The translations under genes were made by a program, and so were the position numbers. Below, piece by piece: positions 8,117 through 15,850 of a stretch of 23,309 nucleotides of DNA. The notes beneath the pieces are model-generated. The model was not told where the DNA came from. It ran no database searches and saw only the letters and a list, made by a program, of their open reading frames with translations. The stretch comes from CAZBQG01 sp964493945 (GTDB taxonomy: Bacteria > Pseudomonadota > Alphaproteobacteria > Rhodospirillales > UBA2165): assembly GCA_964493945.1 (NCBI GenBank), contig CAZBQG010000033.1:1-23309 (forward strand). Direction: 5' to 3'. The first letter of the stretch is position 1, and each line of letters opens with the position of its first letter.

Positions 8117-8341
8117 ATGAGGTATGGCGTGTCTACAAACGACTGTATAAAAACCGCCCACAAGCAATGCGTCTTTATCGCACGTTTAATGGCGGAAGCC
8201 AGGAACAGTTCCGATCCGGAGCGCTCACAGCTCCTTTTCGGCATGGCTCGCGAGGAAACCGAGAATCTGTCCAAGTCCCTCAGACAATATTTGGCCCGCA
8301 AGCTGACCACCGAAGAGTTGAACGAAAAAGCCGTCGCTTAA
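8117..8341 (+). CDS. Small helical protein of unknown function
   Basis: I do not recognise this family. The 74-aa product is rich in charged residues and predicted helical, for example KTAHKQCVFIARLMAEA and SQLLFGMAREETENLSKSL. It has no membrane segment or signal peptide. The second half has strong G/C bias at third codon positions, as in neighbouring genes, which supports real coding. The start is uncertain: the ATG at 8117 lacks a ribosome binding site, whereas the GTG at 8129 has GAGG 6 nt upstream and would give 70 aa; a longer frame from 8009 would overlap fdhD. It lies between divergent fdhD and moaA. The FNR box and Mo-box for moaA follow its stop codon. Confidence 0.5.
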   Translation: MRYGVSTNDCIKTAHKQCVFIARLMAEARNSSDPERSQLLFGMAREETENLSKSLRQYLARKLTTEELNEKAVA

Positions 8342-8411
8342 GCGGAGGCCCAGCGGAGACCAAGGGGAGGCCAGGGAAGGTCAAAAACCCTTCAAAAATT
8401 GGGGATGACAC

Positions 8412-8425
8412 TTGATCTGAATCAA
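8412..8425. promoter_or_regulatory. FNR/FixK/Dnr-type binding site upstream of moaA
   Basis: The sequence TTGATCTGAATCAA matches the FNR-family consensus TTGAT-N4-ATCAA at every defined position. Its centre (8418.5) is 83.5 bp before the proposed moaA start at 8502. If it acts as a class II activator site (centred at -41.5), transcription would start near 8460, and a TATATAT stretch at 8444-8450 would lie where the -10 element belongs. This suggests activation of moaA when oxygen is low. It lies about 380 bp from fdhD, so moaA is the likelier target. Confidence 0.75.
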
Positions 8426-8436
8426 GGTAGTTTGGC

Positions 8437-8468
8437 AGACCGTTATATATGACCGTGCCTAACGGTCT
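8437..8468. promoter_or_regulatory. ModE-type Mo-box overlapping the predicted moaA promoter
   Basis: A perfect 9-bp inverted repeat, AGACCGTTA (8437-8445) and TAACGGTCT (8460-8468), flanks a 14-bp spacer. The core CGTTA-N14-TAACG has the same arms and spacing I recall for the E. coli modABC ModE operator, and the left half continues as CGTTATAT as in known Mo-boxes. It covers the predicted -10 element and transcription start, so a bound ModE-like protein would block moaA, consistent with repression when molybdate is plentiful. An extra direct copy of GACCGT (8451-8456) lies inside the spacer. The nearby ModE-like gene (5436-5804) is the obvious candidate binder; this is inferred. Confidence 0.6.
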
Positions 8469-8501
8469 ACAATGAGTTTGCCAGATAGGACGCATACGAA
8501 A

Positions 8502-9500
8502 ATGTCAGCGCTGATCGATCCGTTTGGACGGCAAGTCAGTTATTTACGAATATCGGTGACGGACCGGTGCAATTACCGGTGCCGCTATTGCATGTCCGAA
8601 AATATGACCTTTTTGCCCAAATCCGACCTGTTAACGTTGGAAGAGCTGGACAGAATCTGCAACGCCTTCATCCGCCGGGGCGTGGATAAAATCCGCATCA
8701 CAGGTGGTGAGCCCCTGGTCAGGCGCAATATCATCAGTCTTTTCCGCAATCTGGGCCATAATCTGGGCGATGGGGGATTGAAGGAACTGACCCTGACTAC
8801 CAACGCCAGTCAGTTGTCCAAACATGCCCATGACCTTTATGACAGCGGCGTGCGGCGCATCAATGTATCCCTGGACACCCTGGATGCCGGGAAATTCGAG
8901 ACCATCACGCGCTGGGGCAAGCTTTCAGATGTGATGGAAGGTGTGCGGGCGGCAAAGGATGCGGGGCTTAAGATAAAAATCAATACGGTCGCCCTGAAGG
9001 GTGTGAACGATGATGAGATGGATGATCTGATCCAATGGTGCGGAGATCAGGATTTTGACCTCACCTTCATTGAGACCATGCCCCTGGGAGAGGTGGAAGA
9101 CCATCGGGAGGAACGCTACCTCCCTGTGACCAAGCTCCGTGAACAGATCATGGAAAACTGGACTTTGGATACCTCCCAACATGCCACGGGCGGGCCGGCA
9201 AGTTACGATCTGGTGTGCGAAACCGGCGGGAAATTGGGGTTTATTACCCCTCTCAGCCATAATTTCTGCGAAAGCTGCAACCGGGTCAGGCTGACCTGCG
9301 AGGGCACCCTTTACATGTGCCTGGGCCAGATGGATAAGGCCGATCTGCGCGAACCTTTGCGAATGAGCGAGGGCGATGATCTGTTGATGGAGGCCATCGA
9401 TAAGGCCATCGGGCAAAAACCGAAGGGCCATGATTTCGCCATCCAGCAAGAAGGAAATGACGGCCAGGTCTCCAGGCATATGAGCGTCACGGGTGGCTGA
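8502..9500 (+). CDS. moaA: GTP 3',8-cyclase MoaA
   Basis: MoaA is the radical-SAM enzyme that rearranges GTP in the first step of molybdopterin synthesis, together with MoaC. The 332-aa product has the radical-SAM motif DRCNYRCRYC (Cys23, 27, 30), ITGGEPLVRR, and the second [4Fe-4S] site near the substrate: Cys256, Cys259 and, 14 residues on, Cys273 (FCESCNRVRLT). It ends in the conserved Gly-Gly needed for activity. I start at the ATG at 8502 because family members begin close to LIDPFGRQVSYLRISVTDRC; an ATG at 8472 in the same frame has no ribosome binding site. The gene is alone on its strand, preceded by an FNR box and a Mo-box. No moaC, moaE or moaD lies in the window. Confidence 0.95.
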   Translation: MSALIDPFGRQVSYLRISVTDRCNYRCRYCMSENMTFLPKSDLLTLEELDRICNAFIRRGVDKIRITGGEPLVRRNIISLFRNLGHNLGDGGLKELTLTTNASQLSKHAHDLYDSGVRRINVSLDTLDAGKFETITRWGKLSDVMEGVRAAKDAGLKIKINTVALKGVNDDEMDDLIQWCGDQDFDLTFIETMPLGEVEDHREERYLPVTKLREQIMENWTLDTSQHATGGPASYDLVCETGGKLGFITPLSHNFCESCNRVRLTCEGTLYMCLGQMDKADLREPLRMSEGDDLLMEAIDKAIGQKPKGHDFAIQQEGNDGQVSRHMSVTGG

Positions 9501-9593
9501 TGACCGCTTGGGCTGGTGCCCGGCGACCACTTCGTTATATTCTCGGAAAATGACATGAAGTAGGGTGGGTCGGGGTATTTTCCGGTAATTCAG

Positions 9594-10364
9594 ATGGGCT
9601 TTCAGAAAATTTCATTGGTTGCCGACGGCTATGAGGGCGCGCGGGAGATTCTCGAGCGCCTGGAGAGCCGTTACGGCCATGTCCCTCCTGAAAGCGCGAA
9701 TGTGATTGTGGCACTCGGCGGAGACGGGTTCATGTTGTCCGCCGTTCACCGCTATATGGATCTCAAACTACCCATATTCGGGATGAATATCGGCTCGGTC
9801 GGATTCCTGATGAACGAATACCGGGAAGGCGGCCTGGAGGAACGTCTGGAAAAGGCTGAATCCATTTCGCTTCATCCTTTGGAAATGACCGCCTATACGG
9901 CCAAGGGCGAGCCCGAAACGGCGCTTGCCATAAACGAGGTATCGCTCCTTCGCCAAACCAGACTGGCGGCCAAAATCAAGATTAGCCTGGATGGGGTCGA
10001 GCGGCTGGAGGAACTCAATTGCGACGGCGTTTTGATCTCCACGCCGGCCGGAAGCACGGCCTATAATTTATCGGTCCAGGGGCCCATCATTCCGCTGGGC
10101 GCGGGGCTGTTGGCCCTGACCCCCATCAGCGCCTTCCGGCCCCGCCGCTGGCGCGGCGCATTGCTGCCCCACAATACGGTGGTGACCTTCGAAATTCTAA
10201 ACCCGGAACTGCGCCCGGTAAGCGCCGTCGCCGATTTCTCGGAAGTCCGCGATATTGTAAAAGTCGAGGTGCGTGAAGACGACACCAAATCATCGATCCT
10301 GCTGTTCGATGCGGAACATAATCTGGAAGAACGGATTCTGGGTGAACAGTTCGATAATTACTGA
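9594..10364 (+). CDS. nadK: NAD kinase
   Basis: NadK phosphorylates NAD+ to NADP+ using ATP in the cytoplasm. The 256-aa product shows the GGDG motif (residues 42-45) in VIVALGGDGFMLSAVHR, NEVSLLR (114-120), and the NAD-binding stretch DGVLISTPAGSTAYNLSVQG (144-163). Length fits the alphaproteobacterial type, which is shorter than the 292-aa E. coli enzyme. No strong ribosome binding site precedes the ATG. It follows moaA by 93 bp and is convergent with pyrD, with 10 bp between the stop codons and no visible terminator. Confidence 0.94.
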   Translation: MGFQKISLVADGYEGAREILERLESRYGHVPPESANVIVALGGDGFMLSAVHRYMDLKLPIFGMNIGSVGFLMNEYREGGLEERLEKAESISLHPLEMTAYTAKGEPETALAINEVSLLRQTRLAAKIKISLDGVERLEELNCDGVLISTPAGSTAYNLSVQGPIIPLGAGLLALTPISAFRPRRWRGALLPHNTVVTFEILNPELRPVSAVADFSEVRDIVKVEVREDDTKSSILLFDAEHNLEERILGEQFDNY

Positions 10365-10374
10365 ACCCGGCGGG

Positions 10375-11427
10375 CTATCTGTTTTCGGCACCAATTGCGT
10401 CCGACAGGGAAGAAAACCCTTCGGCCCGCAATATGTCGGCCAAGTCTATAATTATCTTTTGGACCAGTTGGGGCCCTCCAAAAATCATCCCCGTATATAA
10501 TTGAACCAGGGACGCACCGGAGATTATTTTCTCATAGGCATCCCTGCCCGACGCCACGCCGCCGACACCAATCAGAGGTATTTTCCCGCCGGTCAGGCGG
10601 TAAAAATCCCTGAGGATGCCGGTTGACTTGCCCAACAAGGGCCGCCCGCTCAGCCCCCCGGTCTCTCCCTTGGCGGCACCCGTAAGCCCATCCGGGCGGT
10701 CGATGGTGGTGTTGGTGGCGATAATGCCGTCAATGCCCCATTGCAGAGCCAGCTCCGCGATGTCCTTTTTGCCTTCATCATCCAGATCGGGGGCGATTTT
10801 CAAAAGAAGGGGCGGCTTCTCTCCTTTCCGGGCGTTAACCGCCGCTTCCAGCAATTCACCCAACTGTTGGCGGCCCTGCAAATCACGCAGCCCGGGCGTA
10901 TTTGGCGAGGAAATATTGATCACCAGGTAATCGGCCAACCCCTGGAAGGTGCCGATCCCGGTGACATAGTCCGCAATGGGATCATCCACCACCTTGTTCT
11001 TGCCCACATTGGCGCCCAACACCCCAACGCCAGACGGGCGCCTTTTTGCGAAATTCCGGTGAAAGACCTCTGCCCCCAGATTGTTGAACCCCAGCCGGTT
11101 GATGAGCGCGCCATCTTCGAGCAGCCGGAACATGCGGGGCCTGGGATTGCCGGGTTGGGGCTGGGGCGTGACCGTGCCGCATTCGACGAAGCCGAAACCC
11201 AGCTTGAAAAGCCCTTCATAGACTTGGGCGTTCTTGTCGAAGCCGGCCGCCAGACCGATGGGGTTGGGGAATTTCAGCCCCCAAAGGCTGCTTTCCAAGA
11301 CTGCATCACTGATCGGCCCGGGCCCTGGCACAAAGCCTAATTTCAATGCCTTCAACGCCAAGCCATGGGCGGTCTCGGGGTTGAGACGCATCAGGATGGG
11401 TCCGGTTATGCTGCTATAGAAGGACAA
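10375..11427 (-). CDS. pyrD: Dihydroorotate dehydrogenase (quinone), class 2
   Basis: PyrD oxidises dihydroorotate to orotate in pyrimidine synthesis and gives electrons to ubiquinone at the inner membrane. Class 2 is shown by the N-terminal helical extension for membrane contact (PILMRLNPETAHGLALKALK), the FMN-binding NPIGLAAGFDKNA, LINRLGFNNLG, the catalytic serine in NISSPNTPGLR (second Ser), and the phosphate-binding LIGVGGVASGRDA. Length is about 350 aa, normal for class 2. There is no ATG at the expected start. A TTG at 11427 has GAGG 9 nt upstream; another TTG at 11436 is open, but the same GAGG abuts it. The gene begins 27 bp after the TPR-sulfotransferase stop and may be co-transcribed with it. 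Confidence 0.94.
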   Translation of the reverse strand: MSFYSSITGPILMRLNPETAHGLALKALKLGFVPGPGPISDAVLESSLWGLKFPNPIGLAAGFDKNAQVYEGLFKLGFGFVECGTVTPQPQPGNPRPRMFRLLEDGALINRLGFNNLGAEVFHRNFAKRRPSGVGVLGANVGKNKVVDDPIADYVTGIGTFQGLADYLVINISSPNTPGLRDLQGRQQLGELLEAAVNARKGEKPPLLLKIAPDLDDEGKKDIAELALQWGIDGIIATNTTIDRPDGLTGAAKGETGGLSGRPLLGKSTGILRDFYRLTGGKIPLIGVGGVASGRDAYEKIISGASLVQLYTGMIFGGPQLVQKIIIDLADILRAEGFSSLSDAIGAENR

Positions 11428-11454
11428 GGTGAACAACCTCGTTAGAACTCACAT

Positions 11455-13023
11455 CTAGCCCGGCAAAGCTTCTTTCAATGGTGTCAAATTCGGCTCGTAA
11501 TTCTTCCAGCGGGCGAGGGAGCTTGTATAAATAGGTTGGCGCACCTGCCAAGAGCTGGCCGTCTTGACCGGGCGTTCCGTCGCATAGAATGCCAGGCAGG
11601 CTTCATCCCATTCAAGGCCACAGAAATCGATTATTTTTTTGCCCATGCTTTCGTGATCGGAAATCATGTCTTCATAACGCACATCCAGAACGGGCATGGG
11701 CATGGTTTTCTTCCAATGGGCCATGACCTTCTCGTAATCGCTGTAATATCTGCCTAAGTCTTTTAAATTCCTGGAGAAAGGCATGATCGCCGTGAAATGC
11801 TGGAAATAGCAGGACAGGCAGACATCCAGGGGTTCCCGGTGGCAATGGATGATTTTCGCCTTGGGAAGCAACAGGGAGATCAACCCCATATGCAGGAAGT
11901 TGCCGGGCATTTTGTCCGTAACCCGCTTGGCGCCACCGCTTTCCCGGTTCAGATATGAAATATATTCCTCGGCCGCCTTGCACGCCGTCGCCGCATCCAG
12001 TTCCGGCACACATTCCGGATATAAAAGGCTGCTGCCAGTCAATTTGGGCAATTGCCCCACGATCCGACCGATCTCGGACAATTCTCCGGCGCCGTGAACT
12101 TCCGGATGGCTGGCCAGAAGCTGCTCCACCAGTGTGGTTCCGGAGCGGGACATTCCCAACACGAATATGGGAAGTTCGGTTTCACTGCCCATGCCAAATT
12201 TGTTATCAAGAAAACCCTGATTGAAGATCGAAATCAGCCGGTTGACCACCAGACTGTGGCGGTCCGTATTATATTCCTCGCCCCGGTTATCCAGGTCATT
12301 GTCTTTTTCGAAATGGGGGAAGGCTTTGTCAAACTGGCCTTGATCGTCGTAAATCTTGCCCATATTTTTGAGGATGTTGCCCACATTATTGTGCACGGCG
12401 ACGTTTTTCTCATCGCGCTCCAGCATGGCCTGATAGACGGAAAGGGCTTCTTCGCTCTCCCCCTTTTTTTCCAGCGCGCTGGCCAGACTCATCTGGGCTT
12501 CCGAATAGGCCGGGCGCATGGCCACCGCCTTGCGCAGAACCGGGATGGCATCCTCCAGGCGGTCTACCTCCATATAGGTGACGCCCAGATAATGATATGC
12601 CTCGGCGAAACTGTTATCGATGGCCAGGGCCAGGCGGAATTTTGAAATAGCTCCCTCGAACCTTTCCAGATCGCGCAGACAGTTGCCCAAGCCCAGATGG
12701 GCCTTGAGAAATTCGGGCTTGATCAAAATGGCGCGTTCGAATTTTTCCAACGCTTCGATGGGCCGCTTGGTCCGGCGCAGGGCCTCTCCCAGATTTGCAA
12801 AAAATTGAGGGTTGGAATTTTCGATCTCGATGGCGTGGGAAATCTGTTCGATGGCCTTGTCGTAATCGCGGCGCATATAGGCGACCAAGCCATGGACATG
12901 AAGGGCCTCTGGATTATGGGGTTGGGTCTCCAGAAGCTTCTGACAGATTTGCTCGGCCTGGTTCAACTGGCCCGTGCCGATATTCTGCATAGCCTGCAAT
13001 ATGGCTTGTTCGGTTGTCGTCAT
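11455..13023 (-). CDS. Tetratricopeptide-repeat sulfotransferase
   Basis: The 522-aa product has two parts. Residues about 20-240 form roughly six tetratricopeptide repeats (for example AHLGLGNCLRDLERFEGAIS and AYHYLGVTYMEVDRLEDAIP). Residues about 284-520 form a PAPS-dependent sulfotransferase domain: the 5'-phosphosulfate loop FVLGMSRSGTT (287-297), the following SHPEVHGAGEL, and the 3'-phosphate region KIIHCHREPLDVCLSCYFQH. Such proteins transfer sulfate from PAPS to a peptide or small acceptor; the acceptor cannot be told. I use the ATG at 13023; the frame stays open upstream to 13368, but that stretch is antisense-like and covers the DUF6489 gene. There is no signal peptide. It sits between the PHA genes and pyrD with no evident functional link to either. 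Confidence 0.86.
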   Translation of the reverse strand: MTTTEQAILQAMQNIGTGQLNQAEQICQKLLETQPHNPEALHVHGLVAYMRRDYDKAIEQISHAIEIENSNPQFFANLGEALRRTKRPIEALEKFERAILIKPEFLKAHLGLGNCLRDLERFEGAISKFRLALAIDNSFAEAYHYLGVTYMEVDRLEDAIPVLRKAVAMRPAYSEAQMSLASALEKKGESEEALSVYQAMLERDEKNVAVHNNVGNILKNMGKIYDDQGQFDKAFPHFEKDNDLDNRGEEYNTDRHSLVVNRLISIFNQGFLDNKFGMGSETELPIFVLGMSRSGTTLVEQLLASHPEVHGAGELSEIGRIVGQLPKLTGSSLLYPECVPELDAATACKAAEEYISYLNRESGGAKRVTDKMPGNFLHMGLISLLLPKAKIIHCHREPLDVCLSCYFQHFTAIMPFSRNLKDLGRYYSDYEKVMAHWKKTMPMPVLDVRYEDMISDHESMGKKIIDFCGLEWDEACLAFYATERPVKTASSWQVRQPIYTSSLARWKNYEPNLTPLKEALPG

Positions 13024-13133
13024 TATTTTCGGGGCCTTTGACCGCGTGAATCTTGGGAGCGGGAGTTTCCCCTTTTTTTGCGGGAACACAAAAGGATATT
13101 TTTTTAGTGCCCCGCCGGACCGCCTAAAATTGA

Positions 13134-13391
13134 CTATTTTTTCTTTTCGCCTGCCCCGGAATCCTCGCCGGAAAATTGGGCCATGAAGGATTCCTGCATT
13201 TTCTCCCAGGCACTGACGCCGCTGGGCAGCCAGGTCTTCATCATGGCCTCCGGGTCCATGGAGGTGAAATGCTCGGTCATTTTTTCCTGAACCATCTGGG
13301 TCATGGATTGCTGCATTCCAGCAACGTCGGGAAGGCCCAAAAACGTCCTGGCCTCTTCTGGTGAACATTCGATATCGATGGATATTTTCAT
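13134..13391 (-). CDS. DUF6489-like small protein downstream of phaC
   Basis: The 85-aa product begins MKISIDIECSPEEARTFLGL and contains MDPEAMMKTWLPSGV, features I recall from the small alphaproteobacterial DUF6489 family that is often near phasin or PHA synthase genes. It is acidic and methionine-rich, with a short Lys-rich tail, and has no membrane segment. No biochemical role is established. It starts 28 bp after the phaC stop, on the same strand, so it is probably the third gene of the phasin-phaC-DUF6489 unit and may bind granules or PhaC; that is inference. Confidence 0.75.
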   Translation of the reverse strand: MKISIDIECSPEEARTFLGLPDVAGMQQSMTQMVQEKMTEHFTSMDPEAMMKTWLPSGVSAWEKMQESFMAQFSGEDSGAGEKKK

Positions 13392-13419
13392 TTTCGTGAG
13401 CCCCCTTTTTGTTGTCCGT

Positions 13420-15189
13420 TCAGGACCTTACTTTTACATAACTCCCCGGTGCCGGTTCAATCTCGGCCAGGGCACCGTCACCAATATTTCTGGCTGGCAC
13501 TTTCGCACCCGATTTCCGGCCAAGCCATTTGTGCCAATCGGGCCACCAGGAACCGGGTTTTTCCTCAGCATCCGTCAGCCATCCCGCAAGGTCCTCATAG
13601 GATTTCCGTTTTCCATTGACCCAATATTGATATTTGTTTTTGGCGGGCGAATTGACCACGCCGGCAATATGACCGGACCCCGCCAGCACGAACCGGTTCT
13701 GGCCGGAAAATATGTTCGTTCCCTTGAAGACGGATATGGCCGGCGCGATATGGTCTTCCTTGGTGGCGTGGATATAGGTAGGAATTTTGATTTTCCGAAG
13801 GTCCACACCCGTACCCAACAGCTCGAACCCGCCCGGCTGGGCCAGCAGATTGTGCTGATACATGGTGCGCAAATATTCCAAAAGCATGCGCGCCGGAAAC
13901 CGCGTGGAATCCGCATTCCAATAAAGCAGGTCCATGGTGGGCGGTTCCTTGCCCAGCAGATAATTATTGATCATGAAATACCAGATCAGATCGTTGGCCC
14001 GGAGCGCATTGAAGGTGGCACCCAGGGCCTCGGCCTCCAAATATCCCTTTTCCTTAACCTGATTTTCCAGCAACGCCAGTTGGTTTTCATCGGTGAAGAC
14101 CCGCAATTCTCCGGCATCCTCGAAATCGACCTGGGCCACCAAAAAAGTGGCCGCCGAAATGCGGTCATCATCCATTTCCGCCATATGGGCCAGCACGGCC
14201 GCCAGAATGGTCCCGCCGATGCAATAGCCGACCGCCGTTACCTGACGCTCGCCGGTGGCTTGTTCAATGGCGTCCAGGGCCTGGAAAATACCGCCCGCCG
14301 CATAATCGTCGAAGCTTTTCTCGGCGAAGCTTTCATCGGGATTGACCCAGGAGACGATGAACACCGTATAGCCCTGCCCGGCCAGCCAGCTAACCAATGA
14401 ATTTTCTTCCTGCAAATCCAGGATATAAAATTTGTTGATCCAGGGTGGCACAATCAGTAATGGCTTTTTGTGCACTTTCTCCGTCCGGGGTGCATATTGG
14501 ATAAGCTGCATGAAGGGGTTTTGATAGACCACCGAGCCCTTGGTGATGCCGATATTTTCACCCACCTGGAAGGCATCCATATCCGTATGGCGGGGGCGCA
14601 ATCCGCCCCGCCCCTGACCCAGATCATCGGTCAGGTTCTTCATGCCCCGCATCAGGCTTTCGCCCTTGGTGGCGTTCATCTCACTCAAAACCGTGGGGTT
14701 GGTCAGGGCAAAATTGGTGGGCGAGAACATATCCACCAATTGGCGCCCGAAAAATTCAAGTTTTTGCCGCCCGTCCTTGTCCAGCCCTTCCACATCTTCC
14801 ATGACCTTGAACAGCCATCTGGAATTGAGCAAATAGGACTGCTTTAAAAATTCGAAAACCGGATTTTCCGACCAGGCAGGGTCGTTGAAACGCCGGTCGC
14901 CCTTACCCGGCTCGATGACCGGAGCGGCTTCTTCCTTGGCGAAACGTTTGGCTGTGTTCAGCCACAGGGCCTGGGTGTCACGCATTAGCTCCAATTGAGC
15001 CTGCATGATCTTTTCGGGGTTGAAGTTCAGATTATCAACCGGGAAAGAGGGAGCGGCACTCTTTGGTGCCGTACTCCCCTGCCCGGCCATATCAGTCCAG
15101 GCCGACATCCATTTGGACATGGCGTCCTGCCACTGATTTTGGAAACCCTCAAGATTTTTGGCGAAATCATCGCCATCGGTCGTTACCAT
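13420..15189 (-). CDS. phaC: Class I polyhydroxyalkanoate synthase
   Basis: PhaC polymerises (R)-3-hydroxyacyl-CoA into PHA at the granule surface. The 589-aa product is the usual class I length. The catalytic Cys323 lies in the lipase-like box GYCIGG (321-326), Asp479 in TKEDHIAPA, and His507 in GSGHIAG, making the full triad. The N-terminal 100 residues are the variable alpha-helical part; VPPWINKFYILDL (248-260) is a family hallmark. The ATG has AAGG about 9 nt upstream. The phasin gene ends 66 bp before it, and the DUF6489 gene follows 28 bp later. No phaA or phaB is in the window, but phaJ at 16430-16867 could supply monomer from fatty-acid oxidation. Confidence 0.96.
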   Translation of the reverse strand: MVTTDGDDFAKNLEGFQNQWQDAMSKWMSAWTDMAGQGSTAPKSAAPSFPVDNLNFNPEKIMQAQLELMRDTQALWLNTAKRFAKEEAAPVIEPGKGDRRFNDPAWSENPVFEFLKQSYLLNSRWLFKVMEDVEGLDKDGRQKLEFFGRQLVDMFSPTNFALTNPTVLSEMNATKGESLMRGMKNLTDDLGQGRGGLRPRHTDMDAFQVGENIGITKGSVVYQNPFMQLIQYAPRTEKVHKKPLLIVPPWINKFYILDLQEENSLVSWLAGQGYTVFIVSWVNPDESFAEKSFDDYAAGGIFQALDAIEQATGERQVTAVGYCIGGTILAAVLAHMAEMDDDRISAATFLVAQVDFEDAGELRVFTDENQLALLENQVKEKGYLEAEALGATFNALRANDLIWYFMINNYLLGKEPPTMDLLYWNADSTRFPARMLLEYLRTMYQHNLLAQPGGFELLGTGVDLRKIKIPTYIHATKEDHIAPAISVFKGTNIFSGQNRFVLAGSGHIAGVVNSPAKNKYQYWVNGKRKSYEDLAGWLTDAEEKPGSWWPDWHKWLGRKSGAKVPARNIGDGALAEIEPAPGSYVKVRS

Positions 15190-15255
15190 GGTTTGAGCCT
15201 TCAGCTCCAGGTCTTTAGTAGATTAGCGCGTCAAACCTCACAAAGTCGATTTTTT

Positions 15256-15705
15256 TTAATGGGGCAGCTCTTCCAGAACCTTCTTCGCCGTATCGGCGGC
15301 GATCTTGTTCACCTTCGCCGAATGGGCGGTGACCCGATTGATCGTGTTGGTCGCCTGAGCAAGTTGCAGTTCAGCAAATTCCTGAGGGGTCTTCACGGAA
15401 AGGCTTTTCTGAGCCAGGACCAGATTTTCAGCATAGGCATCGCTGACATAGCTGGTGGCCTGGGCGCGGAAGGCTTCCATGCCGGTCCAAGCAGCTTCCG
15501 AGACCGCGAAAAATGTATCCAAGCCCTGCTTCGCGGCCTGGGTCAGATTTCCCGTATTGGCCGAAGCCTGGGCGGCGCCATAGATTTCCTGGGCCGTTTC
15601 CATGCTGCCCTGGGCGGCGGAAGCCATTTGGTTGGCCAACTCGCTGGTCTGCTCAAGGAATTTTTCGGCGGATTCAGTCGCTTTCGTATTCTGTTTCGTT
15701 GTCAT
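15256..15705 (-). CDS. phaP: Phasin (PHA granule-associated protein)
   Basis: The 149-aa product is almost entirely alpha-helical and rich in Ala, Gln, Glu and Thr (for example AAQGSMETAQEIYGAAQASA). It matches the Phasin_2-type pattern, including the C-terminal TPQEFAELQLAQATNTINRV seen in granule phasins, and has no cysteine. Phasins coat PHA granules and control their size and number. A strong ribosome binding site (AAGGAG) precedes the ATG. Its promoter (15760-15787) overlaps or adjoins PhaR-type palindromes, which fits the known repression of phasin genes by PhaR. It is divergent from phaR and lies directly upstream of phaC. Confidence 0.88.
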   Translation of the reverse strand: MTTKQNTKATESAEKFLEQTSELANQMASAAQGSMETAQEIYGAAQASANTGNLTQAAKQGLDTFFAVSEAAWTGMEAFRAQATSYVSDAYAENLVLAQKSLSVKTPQEFAELQLAQATNTINRVTAHSAKVNKIAADTAKKVLEELPH

Positions 15706-15740
15706 TTCAAGGCGCTCCTTCTAAACTTTAATAGGGTTAC

Positions 15741-15755
15741 TTTTGCAGTGCAGAA
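15741..15755. promoter_or_regulatory. PhaR-type operator, copy 1
   Basis: The sequence TTTTGCAGTGCAGAA is a 15-bp palindrome with one arm mismatch, matching the shared form TTTTGCA-N-TGCAAAA. It covers the predicted phasin transcription start. PhaR operators in Paracoccus and Rhodobacter, as I recall, are TGC/GCA inverted repeats, which is the core seen here. Binding is not shown. Confidence 0.6.
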
Positions 15756-15759
15756 TGCT

Positions 15760-15787
15760 AAGATACATCAATTGAGCCAAATGTCAA
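15760..15787 (-). promoter_or_regulatory. Predicted sigma-70 promoter of the phasin gene
   Basis: Read leftwards, TTGACA (15787-15782) and TATCTT (15765-15760) are separated by 16 bp; the -35 is a perfect consensus. The predicted start near 15753 falls inside the first palindrome (15741-15755), and the second palindrome ends beside the -35 element at 15794. A bound repressor would cover this promoter from both sides. Confidence 0.65.
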
Positions 15788-15793
15788 CAATTT

Positions 15794-15808
15794 TTTTGCA
15801 TTGCAAAA
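15794..15808. promoter_or_regulatory. PhaR-type operator, copy 2 (perfect palindrome)
   Basis: The sequence TTTTGCATTGCAAAA is a perfect 7-bp inverted repeat around one base. It overlaps the predicted phaR -35 element and lies 6 bp from the phasin -35. Its centre is 53 bp from copy 1, about five helical turns, so both sites face the same side of the DNA. Looping or joint binding is possible. Confidence 0.65.
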
Positions 15809-15824
15809 TATTTTGCAGTACAAA
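15796..15824 (+). promoter_or_regulatory. Predicted sigma-70 promoter of phaR
   Basis: TTGCAT (15796-15801) and TACAAA (15819-15824) are separated by exactly 17 bp, a reasonable sigma-70 promoter. Both elements lie inside operator copies 2 and 3, so repression by occupancy is easy to picture. Transcription would start near 15832, giving a leader of about 20 nt. Confidence 0.5.
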
Positions 15825-15825
15825 A
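15811..15825. promoter_or_regulatory. PhaR-type operator, copy 3
   Basis: The sequence TTTTGCAGTACAAAA is the same 15-bp palindrome with one arm mismatch. It covers the predicted phaR -10 element and is 17 bp, centre to centre, from copy 2. This position suggests that PhaR represses its own gene. Confidence 0.6.
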
Positions 15826-15850
15826 TACCGAATTTGAGGGAACGGGCACC

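Noticed and set aside
9533..9556. A possible Mo-box upstream of nadK (CGTTATATTC)
   Set aside because: Only the left half matches; at the proper spacing the right half reads GACAT instead of TAACG.
13024..13133. A possible terminator between the DUF6489 and TPR-sulfotransferase genes
   Set aside because: The GC-rich stretch is followed by A rather than T in the direction of transcription, and the candidate stem (TTCCC / GGGAA) is only 5 bp.
13024..13368. A 115-residue N-terminal extension of the TPR-sulfotransferase
   Set aside because: It would overlap the DUF6489 gene in another frame, lacks any TPR or signal character, and an ATG at 13023 gives a normal protein.
13303..14400. A 365-codon open frame on the + strand opposite phaC
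   Set aside because: phaC has a complete catalytic triad and family length on the other strand; the antisense product shows no domain and no ribosome binding site of note.
15190..15237. A 7-bp inverted repeat (GGTTTGA / TCAAACC) around the phaC ribosome binding site
   Set aside because: The 34-nt loop and short arms make a stable RNA structure doubtful; no other support.
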